64,000 nt of DNA, taken from the NCBI RefSeq assembly GCF_947331445.1, contig NZ_CAMZOG010000001.1, positions 1 to 64,000 of the forward strand, in the 5' to 3' direction. Every line of letters begins with the position of its first letter. The first letter of the stretch is position 1. The stretch is from Parendozoicomonas sp. Alg238-R29. GTDB taxonomy: Bacteria; Pseudomonadota; Gammaproteobacteria; Pseudomonadales; Endozoicomonadaceae. The notes beneath the pieces were generated by a model, which saw only the letters and a program-made list of their open reading frames with translations, did no database searches and was not told the origin of the DNA. Of the stretch, positions 60,709 through 64,000 are shown one piece after another. The translations under genes and the position numbers were made by a program.

Positions 60709-62580
60709 ATGGCGGCTGATACGATCAAAGACCACCCGAGGGAGCGTCGGTTGGTTAATTTCCGCGTGTGGCTAGCAGTGGTGGTCATGATTCTCATGAC
60801 CACCGGACTGGTGATTCGCGCGTTTAATCTTCAGGTGATGCAATACGATGAACTGGCGACACAGTCAGAAGAGAATCGTATTCACCTGCGGACGGTGCCT
60901 CCTGTGCGGGGCCTTATCTATGACGCCAAAGGGCGCCTTCTTGCTGAAAACCGCCCCAGTTATACCTTGACCATTATTCGTGAGCGGGTTGAGGATATGG
61001 ACTGGACTCTGGATGAACTAGGTAAACTGGTGACCCTGGATCAGGAAGATGTTGATGAATTTAAAGAGCGGGTTTACCAGAGTCGGCCTTTCAACAGTGT
61101 TCCCCTCAAGTATCGACTCAGTGAACGAGAGATTGCCCGGGTTTCCGTAAATCAGCACCGTTTGCCAGGGGTCAATGTTGAGGCGCAACTGATTCGTTAC
61201 TACCCACAGAAAAACACTATGGCCCATGCGGTTGGCTATGTGGGGCGAATAAACGACAGGGAGCTGAAGAAACTCGATACTTCACTTTACAGTGGTACCA
61301 ACATTATTGGTAAAACCGGTGTAGAGCGTTATTACGAAGATATTCTGCTGGGTAAACCCGGCTATCAGGAAGTGGAATCAAACGCCCGTGGGCGTGTACT
61401 CCGCGTGCTCAAGCGAGTGGATCCAATTCCCGGAAAGGATCTCCATCTCTATCTGGATCTTGATCTGCAGAAAGCGGCTATGAATGCTCTGAAAGGCAAG
61501 CGTGGTGCGGTTGTTGCGCTTGATCCTAAAACTGGCGGAGTTCTGACGTTAGCCAGTACGCCTTCCTATGATACTAATTCTTTTGTAACAGGTATTGGTT
61601 ACAAAGAGTACAGCAACCTCAGAGATAATATTAACCGCCCGCTCTATAACCGGGCGACATTGGGTGAATATCCTCCGGCTTCTACCATCAAACCGTTTGT
61701 CGGATTGGCGGCACTGGACAGTGACACTGTTGAAAGTGACTACAGAATCTTTGATAAAGGTTACTTTCAGCTTCCCGGTGAAGAACGCCGTTACCGTAAC
61801 TGGAAACGGAAAGGTGATGGCTGGACCAACCTGGTTCGCGCTATAGCTCGTTCCAATGATACCTATTTCTATGATATCGCTGTAAAAATGGGTATCGATA
61901 CTATCCATGAATATATGACTATGTTCGGCCTTGGGCAGCGAACAGGTTTGGATATTGCCTCTGAACGTCCCGGCTTGATGCCGTCTCGTGCGTGGAAGCG
62001 CCAGGCCAGAGGAGCGCCCTGGTATCCCGGTGAAACAGTTATTTCCGGTATTGGTCAGGGTTATATGCTGGCCACGCCATTGCAGCTGGCAACAGCGACA
62101 GCCGTTCTTGCGAATCGAGGAACAGTCGTTAAACCACGGTTGGCGAAACCAGGTCCGGGTGTGGCACCAGTGCCTCCTTTCGCCCATGTGGAAAAGGATG
62201 AAAAAGACTGGGAAACGGTCATCAAAGGTATGCGTGAGGTTGTGGAAAACCCACGGGGTACAGCAGCCTATCGAATTGGTAAAAACCTGAAGTATACCGT
62301 GGCCGGTAAAACCGGTACTGCTCAGGTTGTGGGTATTCCTCAGGATATTAAAGAGGAGGAAGCCCAGGTGCTTGAGGAATTCCAAAAGGATCACGGCTTG
62401 TTTATTGCCTTTGCTCCGGTGGAAGACCCAAAGATCGCACTGGCAGTGATCGTCGAGAATGACTCCAAAGCAGCAGTGGGTGTGGCTCGGAAGGTTATGG
62501 ATGCCTGGTTGCTGCCACAGTTGAATGACCTGACTAAGACCAGCCTGCTTTCAGGGAACAAGAAAGAGGGAGAGCTGTAA
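60709..62580 (+). CDS. mrdA: Penicillin-binding protein 2 (elongation transpeptidase)
   Basis: A 623-residue class B PBP. An N-terminal membrane anchor (VWLAVVVMILMTTGLVI, about 19-37) is followed by the dimerisation region (RTVPPVRGLIYDAKGR) and a transpeptidase domain with SxxK (STIK in PPASTIKPF), SxN (SND) and KTG (GKTGTAQ). PBP2 cross-links new wall in the rod complex with RodA. It overlaps mrdB by one base. Confidence 0.96.
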   Translation: MAADTIKDHPRERRLVNFRVWLAVVVMILMTTGLVIRAFNLQVMQYDELATQSEENRIHLRTVPPVRGLIYDAKGRLLAENRPSYTLTIIRERVEDMDWTLDELGKLVTLDQEDVDEFKERVYQSRPFNSVPLKYRLSEREIARVSVNQHRLPGVNVEAQLIRYYPQKNTMAHAVGYVGRINDRELKKLDTSLYSGTNIIGKTGVERYYEDILLGKPGYQEVESNARGRVLRVLKRVDPIPGKDLHLYLDLDLQKAAMNALKGKRGAVVALDPKTGGVLTLASTPSYDTNSFVTGIGYKEYSNLRDNINRPLYNRATLGEYPPASTIKPFVGLAALDSDTVESDYRIFDKGYFQLPGEERRYRNWKRKGDGWTNLVRAIARSNDTYFYDIAVKMGIDTIHEYMTMFGLGQRTGLDIASERPGLMPSRAWKRQARGAPWYPGETVISGIGQGYMLATPLQLATATAVLANRGTVVKPRLAKPGPGVAPVPPFAHVEKDEKDWETVIKGMREVVENPRGTAAYRIGKNLKYTVAGKTGTAQVVGIPQDIKEEEAQVLEEFQKDHGLFIAFAPVEDPKIALAVIVENDSKAAVGVARKVMDAWLLPQLNDLTKTSLLSGNKKEGEL

Positions 62581-63719
62581 TGTCTCAGGATTTTATTCGT
62601 CAGCTTGATCCAAGCCACAATCTGAGAAGTGCGCCATCACTCAGTAGTCGTCTGCACCTTGATCCGCTACTGATTTCCATGCTGTTGGCTTTCTGTACTG
62701 CTGGACTGTTTATTCTTTACAGCGCCAGCAGTCAAAATATGGATATGGTGATTCGGCAAGCTATCTATATGCTTGTGGGTTTTGTTGGCATGTGCATTAT
62801 TGCCCAGATTCCCCCCCGCTATTTGATGATGCTGGCACCATTCGCTTATCTTGGTGGTGTTGCGCTGCTAGTCACTGTTCTGGTGATGGGATATGGTGCC
62901 AAAGGTGCGCAGCGTTGGATATCGCTGCCGGGATTTCGCTTCCAGCCTTCCGAAATCATTAAACTGGTTATGCCTCTAACGGTAGCGGCCTGGCTGTGCC
63001 GCAGGCCGTTGCCGCCGAAGTTTCAGGATGTGGTGATTGCGTTAATTCTTATTGGTATTCCAACAGCCCTGATAGCCAGGCAACCTGATCTTGGGACTTC
63101 TCTGCTGATTGCCGCATCTGGCCTTTTTGTTTTACTCCTTGCTGGTTTGAAGTGGCGGATTATTGGTAGTGCAGTGTTACTGGCCTTACCTGCAATGTGG
63201 GGCATGTGGCACTTCGTGATGCGGGAATACCAGAAGCAGCGTGTATTAACGTTTCTGAATCCAGAGAGTGATCCGTGGGGTTCTGGCTGGAATATTATTC
63301 AGTCAAAGATTGCCATTGGCTCTGGTGGTTTGTATGGCAAAGGGTGGCTGCTAGGAACACAATCTCATCTCGATTTCCTGCCGGAAAGTCATACCGATTT
63401 TATCATCGCAGTTCTGGCGGAAGAGTTCGGTTTAACTGGGGTACTGGTACTTTTGGCGGCCTATGCGCTGATTCTTGGTCGTGGAATCTTCATAACTCTT
63501 CATGCGCAAAATATGTTCTCAAGGCTCGTTTCGGGAAGTGTGACCCTGACCTTCTTTGTCTATATCTTTGTAAATATTGGCATGGTGAGTGGGCTGCTGC
63601 CAGTTGTTGGAGTGCCTCTGCCGCTGGTGAGCCGAGGGGGAACTTCACTGGTTACGCTAATGGCCGGTTTCGGGATTTTGATGTCTGCCCATACACACAG
63701 GAATCTTCTTGGCAGATAA
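62580..63719 (+). CDS. mrdB: Rod-shape protein RodA (SEDS glycosyltransferase)
   Basis: A 379-residue SEDS protein with about ten helices. It polymerises glycan strands from lipid II for side-wall growth. Motifs include RWISLPGFRFQPSE, ARQPDLGTSLL, QSKIAIGSGGLYGKGW, LPESHTDFIIAVLAEEFG and GVPLPLVSRGGTS. Start overlaps the last base of the mrdA stop codon (TAATG), so the two are coupled. Confidence 0.96.
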   Translation: MSQDFIRQLDPSHNLRSAPSLSSRLHLDPLLISMLLAFCTAGLFILYSASSQNMDMVIRQAIYMLVGFVGMCIIAQIPPRYLMMLAPFAYLGGVALLVTVLVMGYGAKGAQRWISLPGFRFQPSEIIKLVMPLTVAAWLCRRPLPPKFQDVVIALILIGIPTALIARQPDLGTSLLIAASGLFVLLLAGLKWRIIGSAVLLALPAMWGMWHFVMREYQKQRVLTFLNPESDPWGSGWNIIQSKIAIGSGGLYGKGWLLGTQSHLDFLPESHTDFIIAVLAEEFGLTGVLVLLAAYALILGRGIFITLHAQNMFSRLVSGSVTLTFFVYIFVNIGMVSGLLPVVGVPLPLVSRGGTSLVTLMAGFGILMSAHTHRNLLGR

Positions 63720-63832
63720 ACTTCTTGACTTCCCAACCTTATAAAATGATAAGTAGTATCTGTAAGTAGCGCAGTTTATTGCGCTATTGACCTATTTTGT
63801 AACCGGCTGAACCGGTAGGGGAAAGTATCCTT

Positions 63833-64000
63833 ATGATACGATCGTTTTTGTTGGGGCTTACGCCGGGGAAAAGCAGGGCCAGACGCATAACAAAAAAAGC
63901 GGCTCTTCTTGCCGCTAGTGCTTCATTCACTATAGGTTTAAGCCTTCCAGTTCACAGTGAAGGTTTTAAAAGTGAAGATATTGACGGATTCATCAATGAG
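63833..64000 (+). CDS. mltB: Lytic murein transglycosylase B, start only (3' end outside window)
   Basis: Fifty-six codons are visible up to the window edge. They encode a basic start, a hydrophobic signal segment (AALLAASASFTIGLSLPVHS) and then EDIDGFINE, which resembles the start of mature MltB (FIDEMV type). MltB cuts glycan strands. The gene follows mrdB in most related genomes, which supports the call. GGGGA precedes the ATG. Confidence 0.7.
   Translation, partial: MIRSFLLGLTPGKSRARRITKKAALLAASASFTIGLSLPVHSEGFKSEDIDGFINE

Overview
The window is a gammaproteobacterial chromosome segment with moderate GC and dense coding. Gene families and local order (rsfS-rlmH-mrdA-mrdB-mltB, mpl-ubiX, a TtpC-type TonB2 cluster, a PPi-type phosphofructokinase, a CcoM-like peptide) fit a marine Oceanospirillales-type bacterium. 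Endozoicomonadaceae or a relative is the best guess, but this rests on gene content and not on a marker-gene comparison. No tRNA, rRNA, CRISPR array or intact insertion sequence was seen.

Layout. 1-5.4 kb: 3' end of a large RTX/VWA adhesin secreted by a type I system, with its TolC-like outer membrane channel and an OmpA-type lipoprotein. 5.5-13.3 kb: a tight four-gene signalling operon (hybrid histidine kinase, CheR, CheB, REC-PAS-GGDEF-degenerate EAL) without MCP, CheA or CheW. 13.3-23.6 kb: a patchy zone mixing intact genes (ThrE-type exporter pair, methyltransferase, mgsA, glutamate decarboxylase, YHS and DUF4124 proteins, pfp) with four broken genes (MBL/beta-CASP nuclease, second glutamate decarboxylase, alpha/beta hydrolase, dps) and an effector-like unknown gene. 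23.8-26.4 kb: mpl-ubiX, a small unknown gene and ydcH under a perfect Anr/FNR box. 26.5-30.4 kb: a minus-strand group with two cupins, an exported unknown protein, a glycine-zipper protein and a polysaccharide deacetylase. 30.5-33.2 kb: tesB, trmH, ddl. 33.2-39.7 kb: an RhlA-like hydrolase fused to PilZ behind a long palindrome, a methyltransferase, a DedA-PAP2 fusion, an SDR, a ferredoxin reductase and a VTT membrane protein whose stop codon holds a MITE-like insertion. 39.9-42.4 kb: an orphan ParA and two exported unknown proteins. 42.5-50.8 kb: hrpB, a DUF72 gene and the TonB2 energy-transduction operon with five successive 4-nt overlaps. 51-53 kb: CcoM-like peptide, OmpW, RmlD-like protein. 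53.1-58.4 kb: two more sensor kinases. 58.5-64 kb: proA, rsfS, rlmH, mrdA, mrdB and the start of mltB; nadD is missing from its usual place.

Themes. Surface adhesion and c-di-GMP recur: the adhesin export genes lie next to a diguanylate cyclase operon, and a PilZ-fused lipid-type hydrolase lies elsewhere. Cell-wall elongation and peptidoglycan recycling are represented by mpl, ddl, mrdA, mrdB and mltB. Low-oxygen control is suggested by Anr-type boxes at ydcH and the ccoM-like gene. The cluster of broken genes between 13 and 24 kb suggests ongoing gene decay, as in host-associated lineages.
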